Shown here piece by piece: positions 45,005 to 54,633 of a stretch of 64,000 nucleotides of DNA. The stretch's first letter is position 1; each line of letters opens with the position of its first letter. Origin of the DNA: Blastocatellia bacterium (GTDB taxonomy: Bacteria > Acidobacteriota > Blastocatellia > UBA7656). Below the pieces are notes generated by a model. That model was not told the DNA's origin and made no database searches. It worked only from the letters and a program-made list of their open reading frames with translations. Location: positions 1-64,000 of the forward strand of contig DATENM010000054.1 in the NCBI GenBank assembly GCA_035275065.1, read 5' to 3'. The translations under genes and the position numbers were made by a program.

Positions 45005-47350
45005 ATGACGAATGACGCCAGACAAGTCCGAATTGGCCGCGATGCCAATGACAACGTCATCATTACCGGCGATAGTAACGTGGTGATCTTTCAAACGGCG
45101 CGGGTGCTTGAGCCGGAAGGGCCTGCGGCGGTGCCGGAAATCGGCCCGAACCCGTATAAGGGGTTGGCCGCCTTCCAGGAGAAGGACGCCAACTTCTTTT
45201 TTGGCCGCGAAGAGTTAATCAAGCACCTTCGGGCAAAGTTTGGCGAACTCCATGAGCCGCAACCCGGAGCAAAGCCACTCCCACGCATCTTACCCATCCT
45301 TGGCCCTTCCGGTTCGGGTAAATCATCGGTCGTGCGCGCCGGGCTGATTCCCGAACTCGCTCGCGAGCCCTTGCCCGGACGGCAGTCATCACACGTCGCC
45401 CTGATGTCGCCGGGGGCGCATCCCCTGGAAGCGCTGGCTGCGGTTTTGGCGCGGGTCGTGGCGGACGAGGACGCCGCGGTCAGAAAAGTCCGAGAGTTCG
45501 TCGAGGAATTAAAGATCAGGAATGAGCAGGGCGGCTATGATGGTCTGCGGCGCATCGTCGCCGCCCTGCGTGATATTGATGTGAGCCCCTTGATTCTTTT
45601 CGTCGATCAGTTCGAGGAGATCTATTCTCATTGTGACGACGCGCAGGAACGCGAGCGATTCGTTGAGAACCTGTTGACGGCGGCGGCGGACCGCTCCGGT
45701 CATACCGCAATCATCCTCACCCTGCGCACAGACTTTATCGGCCAGACGATTCACCAGGAAGAGTTCAACCAGGTTATCTCGACGCAGGGCGTGATCGTCC
45801 CGGTCATGAAGCGGGAGGAGTTACGCAGCGCGATTGCCGAGCCGGCGCGGCACGCCGGTCACCCTCTGGACGACGCGACCGTGGAGTTGCTGATCTCTGA
45901 AACCAGGGGCCGCGAGGGGGTGCTGCCTCTGCTGCAATTTGCGCTGACGCGGATATGGGAAGGCATGGCCAGGGGCGTTAAGCCCTCCGACACCTTGCGC
46001 GAAATCGGCGGGGTCGGCGGCGCGCTGGCCAGGGAAGCGCAGCGGCTCTACGACAGCCTCCAGAGCGATGCCGACAAGGCCATCGCGCGGCGCGCTTTCC
46101 TACGCCTGATCCGCGTCGGCAAGGACATTCCGACAACCCGACGCACGCTCAAGGTCCAGGAGCTTGTCGGTCAGGGCGAAGACAGCAATCATGTGAAAGC
46201 CGTATTGAATCGCTTTGCCGCGCCCGGGGCGCGCATCATCACCCTGTCAGCCGAGCCGGACGGCACAGAGATCGCCAGGCTCACGCATGAGGCGCTCATC
46301 GACAACTGGGCGCAGTTGCAGGAGTGGATCAAGGCGGACTATGACGATCTGTTGTTCCAATATCGACTGGAAGAGGCCTCGCAGTACTGGGATGTTCAGA
46401 AGCGCGCGCCGGGGCTGCTCTGGCGTTCGCCAGACTTAGATCGCCTGACCGCCTTCCGCGCCCGCGACGAAAACAGCCTGACCCCGGTTCAGATCGCGTT
46501 TCATGAGAAGTCCAAGAAGGAGGCTCGAAAGGCCCGCCTGCTTAACATCGCCTTCGTCTCTATCGTCGGCGTCCTCCTGGTCTCTACTGCGGTTGCTCTG
46601 TTCATCGTATTCATTAAGCCAGTGCCTCATCCGGCCAATACTAATGGGAATACCAATACTAGACCCAGTATTCCATCTTCAGGCAACAACAATCCGAGCG
46701 CAAATGTACGCGTGCTGACTCCATTGACGGGTGATAACAATGGGATTGACATTACTTACTATCAGGGCCGAGTGGATTGGTCGAAGCTTGACAAAAGCAA
46801 GATCAAGTTTGTTTTCCTCCGCGCCGGTGTAGGGACTAAGAAAGACAGGGGATTTGAGCGCAACTGGCAAGGGTACAAGGCGGTTGGCATTTTGCGGGGA
46901 GCGTACCATATATATAGTTTTGAGAACGGCGCAAAAGAGCAAGCCACTGCCTTTCTTCAAGCTCTCGGCGCAGACGTCGGCGAGTTGCCGCCGGTTCTTG
47001 ATCTCGAACCTTCCCTAGCACATACTACTTTGCCAGATGCCGCAACTTTGGCCGCCGCAGTCAAAATCTGGCTGGATGTGGTTGAACATCGGACCGGACG
47101 CAAACCCATTATTTATGCCTACAAAGCATTTTGGGACGAGCATCTGACCGCTGAATTCGGAGGTTATCCGCTGTGGATCGGGTCTTATAGCTCGTCTGAA
47201 CCATCACTTCCGAAAGGGTGGAACCGATGGACCTTCTGGCAATATTCTCAATCCGGCACGGTGGACGGCATTTCAGGTCCAATAAATCTGAATCGCTTTA
47301 ACGGCTCCGAGGTGGAGCTTCAGAGGTTTGCCAATGCTCAACGCCATTGA
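45005..47350 (+). CDS. STAND NTPase fused through a membrane helix to a GH25 muramidase
   Basis: A 781-residue protein. A short N-terminal strand-repeat segment (RIGRDANDNVIITGDSN) precedes a novel-STAND/AAA NTPase: NPYKGLAAFQEKDANFFFGRE, Walker A LGPSGSGKSS (about 98-107), Walker B LILFVDQFEE (about 195), and the C-terminal winged-helix region. A transmembrane helix lies at about 512-535 (LLNIAFVSIVGVLLVSTAVA). After an Asn/Pro-rich linker a GH25 lysozyme domain spans about 578-775: GIDITYYQG, VLDLEPS (the catalytic Asp-x-Glu motif) and FWQYS near the end. The topology predicts a cytosolic sensor and a periplasmic muramidase, as for a suicide effector. No canonical repeat sensor is fused. 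Confidence 0.85.
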   Translation: MTNDARQVRIGRDANDNVIITGDSNVVIFQTARVLEPEGPAAVPEIGPNPYKGLAAFQEKDANFFFGREELIKHLRAKFGELHEPQPGAKPLPRILPILGPSGSGKSSVVRAGLIPELAREPLPGRQSSHVALMSPGAHPLEALAAVLARVVADEDAAVRKVREFVEELKIRNEQGGYDGLRRIVAALRDIDVSPLILFVDQFEEIYSHCDDAQERERFVENLLTAAADRSGHTAIILTLRTDFIGQTIHQEEFNQVISTQGVIVPVMKREELRSAIAEPARHAGHPLDDATVELLISETRGREGVLPLLQFALTRIWEGMARGVKPSDTLREIGGVGGALAREAQRLYDSLQSDADKAIARRAFLRLIRVGKDIPTTRRTLKVQELVGQGEDSNHVKAVLNRFAAPGARIITLSAEPDGTEIARLTHEALIDNWAQLQEWIKADYDDLLFQYRLEEASQYWDVQKRAPGLLWRSPDLDRLTAFRARDENSLTPVQIAFHEKSKKEARKARLLNIAFVSIVGVLLVSTAVALFIVFIKPVPHPANTNGNTNTRPSIPSSGNNNPSANVRVLTPLTGDNNGIDITYYQGRVDWSKLDKSKIKFVFLRAGVGTKKDRGFERNWQGYKAVGILRGAYHIYSFENGAKEQATAFLQALGADVGELPPVLDLEPSLAHTTLPDAATLAAAVKIWLDVVEHRTGRKPIIYAYKAFWDEHLTAEFGGYPLWIGSYSSSEPSLPKGWNRWTFWQYSQSGTVDGISGPINLNRFNGSEVELQRFANAQRH

Positions 47351-47507
47351 ATGATAAAGCGGCCCTCATCTAACGCTAGGCGACCTCTCTTTCCCTCGCC
47401 CCTGAGCGACTGCCGATGTGGTGACTGCGTGGCAAACGCCTTGCGGCTGGTTATAATCATCGGGTGAAGGCTCGTGAGCCCGAATAGAAGAGAACGGCTG
47501 AGAATTC

Positions 47508-49196
47508 ATGCGAAGACCTACGCGCAACAAAGCGACCGAGTCAATCCCTGCCGAATCGTTCATGCAAGAAAAGCCGCACGTCTTGCTGTCGCCGAGCCGT
47601 CGCCGCGCAGTGACCGCGGGCGTGATGCTCGGCATGTTCCTGGCGGCCCTTGAAGCCACCGTCGTCGGCACGGCGATGCCGACGATCATCGCTCGCCTGG
47701 GCGGGCTCGATCATTACAGCTGGGTTTTTTCGGCTTACCTGCTGACCTCGACGGTGACCGTGCCGGTGTGGGGACGGCTCTCTGACCTGTTCGGGCGCAG
47801 GTCGCTTTATCTGGGTGCCGTCGTCTTTTTCCTGATCGGCTCGGCGCTGTCAGGCGCGGCGCAAGACATCACGCAGTTGATCCTCTTTCGCGCCATTCAA
47901 GGATTGGGCGCGGGCGGTTTGATCCCGCTGACGATGACGATCACCGGCGACATCTACACCTTGCGCGAGCGCGCCAACATGCAGGGCCTGTTCAGCGGCG
48001 TCTGGGGACTGGCGTCGATTCTTGGGCCGCTCGCGGGCGGCTTCATCACCGACCACTGGTCGTGGCGATGGGTCTTCTACATCAACATTCCTTTTGGGCT
48101 GGCCGCCGCCGCCGTCGTCGGCATCACCTTGATCGAGCCGCGGCGCACGGAGCATCCGGTGATCGATTATGCCGGCGCGACATGGTTGACGGTCGCCGTC
48201 ACCTTGCTGCTGATCGCGCTGGTCGAAAGCGGCGAGCCGAGCATCTGGACGCGCCCGTGGATGTGGCTGCTGGTCGCGGGGGCAATCGGTTTTGGCTATT
48301 TGTTTGTGCGCGCCGAGCGCCGCGCCCGCGAGCCCATTGTGCCGTTCTCGTTGTTTCAAAATCGGGTCATCGCCGTCGGCTCGATGATCTCGTTTCTGGT
48401 CGGCGCGGCGATGTTCGGCGCCATCACCTTCATCCCGCTCTTCGTCCAAGGCGTGCTGGGCGGCACGGCGACGCAAGCGGGCGTGCTTTTGACGCCCTTT
48501 CTATTAGGCTGGGTAACGATGTCTGTCGTCGGCGGGCGCTTGATCTTTCGCGTCGGCTATCGCCCGACGATCCTTTCGGGGCTGATGCTGCTGGTGGCCA
48601 GCTCGGCGGCGCTGGCGACCTTCGGCCAGGGAACACCGCATGTCGCCTTGATGATCGATGTGGCGGCGATGGGCTGTGGTATGGGATTGGTGATGTTCAC
48701 GCTCATCGTCACGATGCAGAACGCCGTAGACCGCAGCCGCCTGGGAATCGCCACCTCGCTCAATCAATTCTCGCGCTCAATCGGGCAAACGCTCGGCGTC
48801 GCGGCGATGGGGATGGTGATGACGATCAGCCTGATGGCGCACCTCGCCGACATTCAACGAACCAGCGGACGCCCGCCCGCGGAAGTCGCGCAAGTCGTTC
48901 ACAATCCGAGTGCCTTAATTGACCCGATTGCTCGCGCCCAACTGCCGGTGGAATTGTTCCGGGCGATGGCGGCGGCGCTCGGCGGCGCGCTCCAGCGCGT
49001 CTTCATTGTCGGTGTGATTTTTGCGGCGCTGGCTTTGATCGTCGGCTTCATGCTGCCGAAGCGGCAAGCCGCCACGGCTGCCGCGTCGCCTACCGAAGCG
49101 CCTTCGACCGCCGACTGTGAGCGCATGTTGATGGCCGAGATGGCGACGATAGACGCCGAGCACGAGCCGGCAATGACGGCGGCGAGTGACAAGTAA
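47508..49196 (+). CDS. DHA2-family MFS drug exporter
   Basis: A 562-residue 14-helix antiporter of the EmrB/QacA type. Motif A is GRLSDLFGRRSL, motif C-like GLASILGPLAGGF, and the start has AALEATVVGTAMPT, all typical. It acts in the inner membrane, using the proton gradient to export drugs or metabolites. Two in-frame starts (47508 and 47562) are possible; neither has a strong ribosome site. The stop codon lies inside a 44-base inverted repeat shared with the convergent gene, so the proteins both end SDK. Confidence 0.9.
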   Translation: MRRPTRNKATESIPAESFMQEKPHVLLSPSRRRAVTAGVMLGMFLAALEATVVGTAMPTIIARLGGLDHYSWVFSAYLLTSTVTVPVWGRLSDLFGRRSLYLGAVVFFLIGSALSGAAQDITQLILFRAIQGLGAGGLIPLTMTITGDIYTLRERANMQGLFSGVWGLASILGPLAGGFITDHWSWRWVFYINIPFGLAAAAVVGITLIEPRRTEHPVIDYAGATWLTVAVTLLLIALVESGEPSIWTRPWMWLLVAGAIGFGYLFVRAERRAREPIVPFSLFQNRVIAVGSMISFLVGAAMFGAITFIPLFVQGVLGGTATQAGVLLTPFLLGWVTMSVVGGRLIFRVGYRPTILSGLMLLVASSAALATFGQGTPHVALMIDVAAMGCGMGLVMFTLIVTMQNAVDRSRLGIATSLNQFSRSIGQTLGVAAMGMVMTISLMAHLADIQRTSGRPPAEVAQVVHNPSALIDPIARAQLPVELFRAMAAALGGALQRVFIVGVIFAALALIVGFMLPKRQAATAAASPTEAPSTADCERMLMAEMATIDAEHEPAMTAASDK

Positions 49197-49328
49197 CGCG
49201 GAGAGAAGTCAGGAGTCAGGAGTCAGGAGCCAGAAGGGAAGAGGAAGTTGGCTATCGCTGCATTCTCATTCTGACTTCTGACTTCTGACTCCTGACTCCT
49301 GACTTCTCTCCGCGTTACTTGTCACTCG
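49183..49328. repeat. 44-base inverted repeat with AGTCAGG heptamers between convergent genes
   Basis: The left arm (49183-49226) and right arm (49285-49328) are perfect inverted copies over 44 bases, with a 58-base spacer; similarity continues for a few more bases with two mismatches. The inner part is tandem GTCAGGA heptamers. The arms include the stop codons of both convergent genes. It would form a very stable hairpin and serve as a bidirectional terminator. Confidence 0.85.
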
Positions 49329-50196
49329 TCCTATCGCCTCTGAATAAGTTCATCAAAGTCGTTGGTCGGTCGGTCTTGATTGCGTCCGCCCCCAATTCCC
49401 GCATGCGCTCGGCCACGCCGGTGTCATTGACCGTCCACACCCAGACTTCGACGCCCGCCCGGTGGGCGCTCTCGACCATGTCGCGCGCCAGCAGCTTGTA
49501 AGAGATCGACACCGAATGCGGCTTGAATTTCAAAAGCTGTTTAAGCGTATCTCGCAGCGGCGCGGTGTGATCGTATTCGGGATTGATGTGCAGCTTGAGC
49601 TGTGGGCCTAGCGCTTTGCGGAGCTTCTTGGCCGTATCGAGGTCGGGCGCTTCCAACACGATGCGATCAAGCTCGGCGTAACCTTTCAAGATGGCGATGG
49701 TCTTTTTGACAAGCTCCTCGAAGCGGGCACAGCGCTTCAATTCGATGTTGAGCAGACGCCCGTGAACCTGCGCCAGCAGGTCGCTGAGCGTCGGCACGCG
49801 CCGCCCGCCAGTGTCTTCGCCAACCGGGATCAAGGTCTGCGCCGTCAGCTCGCCGTAGGTCATGTCCGACACCAGCCGCGTGCGCTGCGCTTGCGGCAAG
49901 CCTTCGACGCGCCCGAAGTAATCGTCGTGATAGACCACCACCATGCCGTCACGAGTCAGGCGAATGTCGGTTTCGATGCCGTCGGCGCCGATGCGGAAAG
50001 CGCGCTGAAAAGCGGCGATGGTATTCTCGGTTGATTCAAGCGCGCCGCCGCGGTGCGCGATGATCAGCGGCCTGGGGGGGGCGGGCGCTGCCGCCCGCGA
50101 AGCAGGCGGATGGATGGTGAGCAGCGCCACGAGTCCGGTTACAACAAAGCCGGCCCAACGCCGAGCAAGCGGGGTGCAGCAGCCAGTCAGTTTCAT
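49315..50196 (-). CDS. Glycerophosphodiester phosphodiesterase (UgpQ/GDPD type), exported
   Basis: A 293-residue enzyme. ATG 50196 is preferred because AGGAG lies 7 bases before it; an earlier in-frame Met has no site. A signal peptide (GFVVTGLVALLTI) is followed by the GDPD barrel: IAHRGGALESTENT with catalytic His and metal ligands, GIETDIRLTRDG and VVYHDD. It hydrolyses glycerophosphodiesters to glycerol-3-phosphate and alcohol, probably in the periplasm. Its last codons lie in the inverted repeat at 49285-49328. Confidence 0.9.
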   Translation of the reverse strand: MKLTGCCTPLARRWAGFVVTGLVALLTIHPPASRAAAPAPPRPLIIAHRGGALESTENTIAAFQRAFRIGADGIETDIRLTRDGMVVVYHDDYFGRVEGLPQAQRTRLVSDMTYGELTAQTLIPVGEDTGGRRVPTLSDLLAQVHGRLLNIELKRCARFEELVKKTIAILKGYAELDRIVLEAPDLDTAKKLRKALGPQLKLHINPEYDHTAPLRDTLKQLLKFKPHSVSISYKLLARDMVESAHRAGVEVWVWTVNDTGVAERMRELGADAIKTDRPTTLMNLFRGDRTSDK

Positions 50197-50240
50197 GTCG
50201 CCTCTCCTGCGGTCACTGGTTTTGTAAGCCAGGCCACAAC

Positions 50241-50717
50241 TCAAAAATGCTTCCTCAGCCTGCCGCAAGTCGTCGCCAGGTCTTCGGGCAGGACGCGGGT
50301 TTCGCCGATGGTTGAAACGAAGTTCGCGTCGCCCGCCCAGCGCGGCACGACGTGCAGATGCAGATGGCCGGCGATGCCCGCGCCCGCCGCGCCGCCCAGG
50401 TTCATGCCGATGTTGAAGCCGTCGGGGTGATACTCAGCTTCGAGCGCCCGCTGCGCCTGCTTGGCCAGGGCCATCATCTCTGCCGTCGCTTCATCGCTTG
50501 CGTCAGCGAACGATGCCTGATGCTCGTAAGGCACGACCATCAGATGACCGCTCGTGTAAGGGAAGAGGTTAAGGATGACAAAGTTCAACCGCCCGCGATG
50601 GACGACGTAATTCTCGTCATCCTCGGCAGCCTCTTGCACATGGCAGAAGACACAGCCTTCCGCGCGGTCAGCCGTCGCAATGTAGCGGTAACGCCAGGGA
50701 CTCCACAGGTGATCCAT
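50241..50717 (-). CDS. HIT family nucleotide hydrolase/transferase
   Basis: A 158-residue HIT-fold protein, starting MDHLWSPWRYRYI. The GCVFC motif near the start and the catalytic HLHLHVVPRW near the end match the Ap4A phosphorylase-like branch (Rv2613c type). A start at 50717 is preferred to an upstream Met because the family begins with the WSPWR element. It acts on dinucleoside polyphosphates or related nucleotides in the cytosol. It follows ribosomal protein S1 by 76 bases in the same direction. Confidence 0.88.
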   Translation of the reverse strand: MDHLWSPWRYRYIATADRAEGCVFCHVQEAAEDDENYVVHRGRLNFVILNLFPYTSGHLMVVPYEHQASFADASDEATAEMMALAKQAQRALEAEYHPDGFNIGMNLGGAAGAGIAGHLHLHVVPRWAGDANFVSTIGETRVLPEDLATTCGRLRKHF

Positions 50718-50793
50718 AGTCGTCAAAAGAAAAACGCGACCCAAAACCGCTTCGGGTCGCGTCGCTGAGACATTGGCTGAAGAGTGTTGCGGC

Positions 50794-52701
50794 TTACTCT
50801 TCGTCGTCCTTGCCGGTCTGAAGATTCTTGAACATCTCGCCGAGCGTCGCCATGCCGCCAGTCTCCTGGTAGCTGCGCACGTCTTCGGGATCGTTCTCCT
50901 TGCCGACAGCGCGCGCCGACAAACCGATCTTCTTTTGCGCCGGGTCGAGCTTCAAAATCTTGAACGGCATGACCTGACCGATCTTCACCGCGTCTTCGGG
51001 CTTCTCGACGCGCCCGTCGCTCAACTCCGACACGTGGCAAAGGCCTTCGATGCCCTCTTCGATCTCGACAAACGCGCCGAAGTTGGCAAAGCGCACGACC
51101 TTGCCGGTCACCGTGTCACCGACCTTGTGGACCTCGAAGAAGCGATCCCAGGCGTTCGGCTCCAGATCTTTGATCGACAGCGACAGCCGCCGGCCTTCAA
51201 GATCGATGTTGGTGATGACCGCGTCAACCGTCTGGTTCTTCTTCAACACGTCGGACGGATGCTTGATGCGCTTGGTCCACGAGATGTCCGAGACATGCAC
51301 GAGGCCATCAATGCCGTCTTCGATCTCGACAAACGCGCCGAAGTCGGTCAGCGAGCGCACCTTGCCGGTGACCCGCGAGCCGATGTGGTAACGCTGCACG
51401 AGGGTCATCCACGGGTCGTCCGTAATCTGCTTGATGCCGAGGCTGATGCGGCGATTGTGTGAATCAACTTCGAGGACGATGGCTTCGACTTCCTGGCCAA
51501 TCGACAGCAACTTCGACGGGTGCTTCAGGCGCTTCGACCAGGTCATCTCGGTGACATGCACCAGACCCTCGACGCCCGCCTCGATCTCGATGAAGGCGCC
51601 GTAGTCAGTCAGGCTGACGACCTTGCCGCGGACATGCGAGCCTTTCGGATAGCGCTCGGCCACCGACTGCCACGGGTCAGGCATCAGTTGCTTGTAGCCT
51701 AGTGAGATGCGCTCTTTGTCGCGGTCGAACTTCAGCACCTTGACCTGGAGCGTGTCGCCGACCTTGAGGATGTCGCCGGGCGATTGAATGCGCCCCCAGC
51801 TCATGTCAATGATGTGCAGAAGCCCATCGATGCCGCCGAGGTCAATGAACGCGCCGTAATCGGTGATGTTCTTGACCACGCCTTCCATGACGACGCCCTC
51901 TTCGATCTGCTCAAGGGTTTCAGTCTTCTTGTGGCTGGCCTCTTCTTCAAGCACCGCCTTGCGCGAGACGACGACGTTGCCGCGCTTGCGGTTGAGCTTG
52001 ATGACGCGCACCTCGATGTCCTGGTTCATGAAGCTTTCGAGGTTGCGCACCGGGCGTACGTCGACTTGCGAGCCGGGCAGAAAGGCCGCGATGCCTTCGA
52101 GGTCAACCTTGAGGCCGCCCTTGATGCGCTCGGTGACGCGCCCGGTAATCGTCTCGTGGTTCTGGTGGGCGCGGCGCAGCTTCTCCCAGGATTGCACCTG
52201 TACGGCGGCAGCACGCGAGAGGATCGCGTATCCGTCCTGGTTTTCGAGGCTCTTGATCAGCACATCAACTTCGTCGCCGGGCTTGACCGTGAGGCCGCCT
52301 GAGCGGTCAACGAACTCTTCGCGCGCCACAACACCTTCGGACTTGTAGCCGATGTCGACCATGACGTACTTGTCGGAGACACCGACGACCGTGCCGCGGA
52401 CGATCTCGCCTTCTTGTTTGGTGGCCGCCTGCTCGCGCTCGTAGTTTTCGAGCAGGGCGCTGAAATCGCCGCCGCCGGCTTCCGTGTCGGCCGCAGACTC
52501 GCTGGGCGCGTCGTCAGCCGGAGCGGCTGCGCCCGGGGTCGGAGCGGGATTATCCTGAGCCGTCGGGTTCGCGTCTGCCGCAGCGCGCGGCTCGGCGGCT
52601 GCGTTGTCTGGGCCGGCGCTCTCTGGCAGCGCAGCGGTCTCCTCTTTGGCGCTATCGGCCACCGCGCTCGCACCGGACTGGTTTACATTCTCTGTCGCCA
52701 T
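50794..52701 (-). CDS. rpsA: 30S ribosomal protein S1
   Basis: A 635-residue protein with six S1 RNA-binding domains; each repeats a GKV-SLTDYGAFIEIE signature followed by the GLVHVTEMTW strand and an I-LGIKQ segment. The first 100 residues are acidic, Ala/Pro-rich and not conserved. The start at 52701 has AGGAGG 11 bases upstream. S1 brings mRNA to the small subunit. The length is slightly over the usual 557 of E. coli because of the N-terminal extension. Confidence 0.95.
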   Translation of the reverse strand: MATENVNQSGASAVADSAKEETAALPESAGPDNAAAEPRAAADANPTAQDNPAPTPGAAAPADDAPSESAADTEAGGGDFSALLENYEREQAATKQEGEIVRGTVVGVSDKYVMVDIGYKSEGVVAREEFVDRSGGLTVKPGDEVDVLIKSLENQDGYAILSRAAAVQVQSWEKLRRAHQNHETITGRVTERIKGGLKVDLEGIAAFLPGSQVDVRPVRNLESFMNQDIEVRVIKLNRKRGNVVVSRKAVLEEEASHKKTETLEQIEEGVVMEGVVKNITDYGAFIDLGGIDGLLHIIDMSWGRIQSPGDILKVGDTLQVKVLKFDRDKERISLGYKQLMPDPWQSVAERYPKGSHVRGKVVSLTDYGAFIEIEAGVEGLVHVTEMTWSKRLKHPSKLLSIGQEVEAIVLEVDSHNRRISLGIKQITDDPWMTLVQRYHIGSRVTGKVRSLTDFGAFVEIEDGIDGLVHVSDISWTKRIKHPSDVLKKNQTVDAVITNIDLEGRRLSLSIKDLEPNAWDRFFEVHKVGDTVTGKVVRFANFGAFVEIEEGIEGLCHVSELSDGRVEKPEDAVKIGQVMPFKILKLDPAQKKIGLSARAVGKENDPEDVRSYQETGGMATLGEMFKNLQTGKDDEE

Positions 52702-53181
52702 TAATTGCTGCTCCTCCTGGACTGCCGTAGTCAACGAAATGGGGAATTGTCCCATAGTCTGCGGTCTGCGCAAGTCAGGCTCGCTTTATGAAGGACGATG
52801 GGCGACAGCCTCTCCAGAGCCGATTCGTTCGGGCGCGGTCTTGCTCGCGCAAATCGCAACAGCGAGCACGATAGCTTTAGCATCGAGTGTCGCAGATGCT
52901 GCGGAACTCTCCGTGATTGTAGAGAGCGTGGCAGGACTCTGAGTGTGTGCGCCTGTCTATATATCGCTTCATAAGCCTATGAGGCAAGGCTCAACTCTAC
53001 ACTTTCACGCCAGCCCTGTCAAGCAATTGCGGGGCGCATAATTTCCCGTGAAATCCGCGCGCACTTATAGTAGAATGCCGGACGGCAAAGTGATAAAAAC
53101 CACCTAAGCCCCCGCGGCAGGGCGCTCGCTGAATGTTAATTGAAATCGTGTGCTTTGGTTTTATACCGCCCGTCGCGCTGG
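52702..53181. other. Region upstream of ribosomal protein S1
   Basis: About 480 bases without a supported gene. It holds the S1 leader and promoter, and the 3' end of the small secreted-protein gene. A near-palindromic TGGGGAATTGTCCCA at 52739-52753 could be a regulatory site. I see no clear terminator. Confidence 0.35.
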
Positions 53182-53513
53182 CTATGTACGCAGCCGCGGC
53201 CAGACCAGCAGCGCCAACGCCACGAAAGCGCCGCGGTGCCGTAGTCGGCCTCAGAGGTTGGCGTTTTGCCGCCCGGCGTCTTATCCTCTGACTGCCCGCT
53301 GGCGGCGGAGGTTCGAGCACAACCGGGCGATTCGTCGGGATCACAGATGTAGCCGGGGCAGCCGCAGGTGCGGGCTTCGCCACCCGCCGTCGCATGTCCG
53401 GCAAAGGCGATGACCGCAGGCCCGGAAACCGCTGAGTGCTTGCCGGGGGAAATTGACGCGAGCATCGGCAGAAACATGATGCAGGAAGCGACCAGGAACA
53501 AGCTTTTCAACAT
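53182..53513 (-). CDS. Small secreted Cys-motif protein, apparent frameshift near its end
   Basis: The start MLKSLFLVASCIMFLPM at 53513 is a signal peptide; FAGHATAGGEARTCGCPGY follows, the same AGH-CGC plan as the gene at 920. Without correction the frame runs on to 53136 and ends in a Trp/Arg-rich tail. One frame over, from about 53235, the sequence reads AFVALALLVWPRLRT and stops at 53182, closely resembling the hydrophobic tail of the gene at 920. A frameshift (real or an assembly error) is therefore likely. It overlaps the start of the divergent TPR-like gene by 38 bases. Confidence 0.6.
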
Positions 53514-54633
53514 TGAATCGTTCGCCCCTAAGGGTGACACAGACCACCTCCCATTGCATGGCGCATTCTATCAGCAGATTGCCGCGAAACTGGTAAAGGT
53601 TGTTTACGATACAAAGAGCCTGAAGGCGGCGGGGAATCGGCTCATTGCTATCGCCGATCATGCGCTGGACCTGAGAGCGACAGAGACGGTCGAGCAGATC
53701 AGCCATATCCTCACCCAAGCGCCTTTGCCGCGCCCGTATCAAAGTCTTGGCCATTACTATCAGGTCTTCTGCTGGAAGCGGCGCGGCGACATTGAGCGGG
53801 CGCGGGCGGGCTTCGAGCGGCTGGCCGAATCTTTTGACCTGCCTCTCGGCTTCCGGGCGCGGGCGATCCAGGCTCTGGGGCTTTCCTACAAAGAAGCTGG
53901 CCGGCACGACGAGGCGGTGCGCCTCTTCGTCGAAGCGGCCCGTGCCGCTTCGACTCGATATGGCGGCGACATGGTGACAACCGTCAACGCGCAGTCCATT
54001 ATGGCGGTCTACAGATGCGCGCATGGCGACCATCAGGGCGCGTTGCGGCACCTTGAAAGCCTCGGCCCGCTGGTCCGCACGCTGGCGCCTTCCCAACCGC
54101 TCGTCCCTTATTTGTATATCAACAACTTGGCCCTTGAGCTCGCCGAACTGGGCCGCCTCGAAGAGGCGAGAAGGTGGGCGGAAATCATTGCGCGCTCGCC
54201 TTATGTCCGCGCCTACCCGGAATGTCAAGAGACCTATGATGAGATTCTGGCGAAATCGCGCCGCCCATCACCCTCCGTTATCGCCGGCGTCGCCTGGCCG
54301 CAAGCGCCCGCAGAGGCCGCGGTGACCGGCAGCGTCGCGACGAACGTCGTCGCCATGCCGGTCGCGGCTCGCCCGGCGAGCACAGCGGAAGCCAACGCCG
54401 CGCCCGCACAGCCGGGGCGCGTCATCGCTTACCACGGCTGGCAGCGCTGCCAGCCCGAGCCGTCCGACGCCATACAAGAAAGCTTTACCGATAACGATCT
54501 CAATCAGATGAGCATCGCCGACAAGCAGAGGGCGCTGCTCGACGTCATCTATAGCGACAGAGTGACGCATCATACGCTCGACCAGCTGCTGGCCGTCGCA
54601 GGCCGCGTCAAGGCCGATGCGCCCGCCAGCTAG
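53476..54633 (+). CDS. TPR-like helical-repeat protein, paralogue of the gene at 1-951
   Basis: A 385-residue cytosolic protein: no signal peptide, no HTH. It contains TPR-like repeats (RARAGFERLAESFDLP, LSYKEAGRHDEAVRLF, LRHLESLGPL) and a Pro/Ala-rich linker before a short C-terminal block (QRALLDVIYSDR). It matches the gene at 1-951 along its whole length, including GNRLI and AYPE. The start at 53476 is chosen because MMQEATRNKLFNIES aligns with the beginning of that paralogue; no strong ribosome site is visible. The opposite strand encodes the small secreted protein, with 38 bases of overlap. Role unknown. Confidence 0.75.
   Translation: MMQEATRNKLFNIESFAPKGDTDHLPLHGAFYQQIAAKLVKVVYDTKSLKAAGNRLIAIADHALDLRATETVEQISHILTQAPLPRPYQSLGHYYQVFCWKRRGDIERARAGFERLAESFDLPLGFRARAIQALGLSYKEAGRHDEAVRLFVEAARAASTRYGGDMVTTVNAQSIMAVYRCAHGDHQGALRHLESLGPLVRTLAPSQPLVPYLYINNLALELAELGRLEEARRWAEIIARSPYVRAYPECQETYDEILAKSRRPSPSVIAGVAWPQAPAEAAVTGSVATNVVAMPVAARPASTAEANAAPAQPGRVIAYHGWQRCQPEPSDAIQESFTDNDLNQMSIADKQRALLDVIYSDRVTHHTLDQLLAVAGRVKADAPAS

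Noticed and set aside
52257..52673. Reverse frame in the S1 N-terminal region
   Set aside because: Arg/Pro-rich shadow of the acidic extension of ribosomal protein S1 in another frame.
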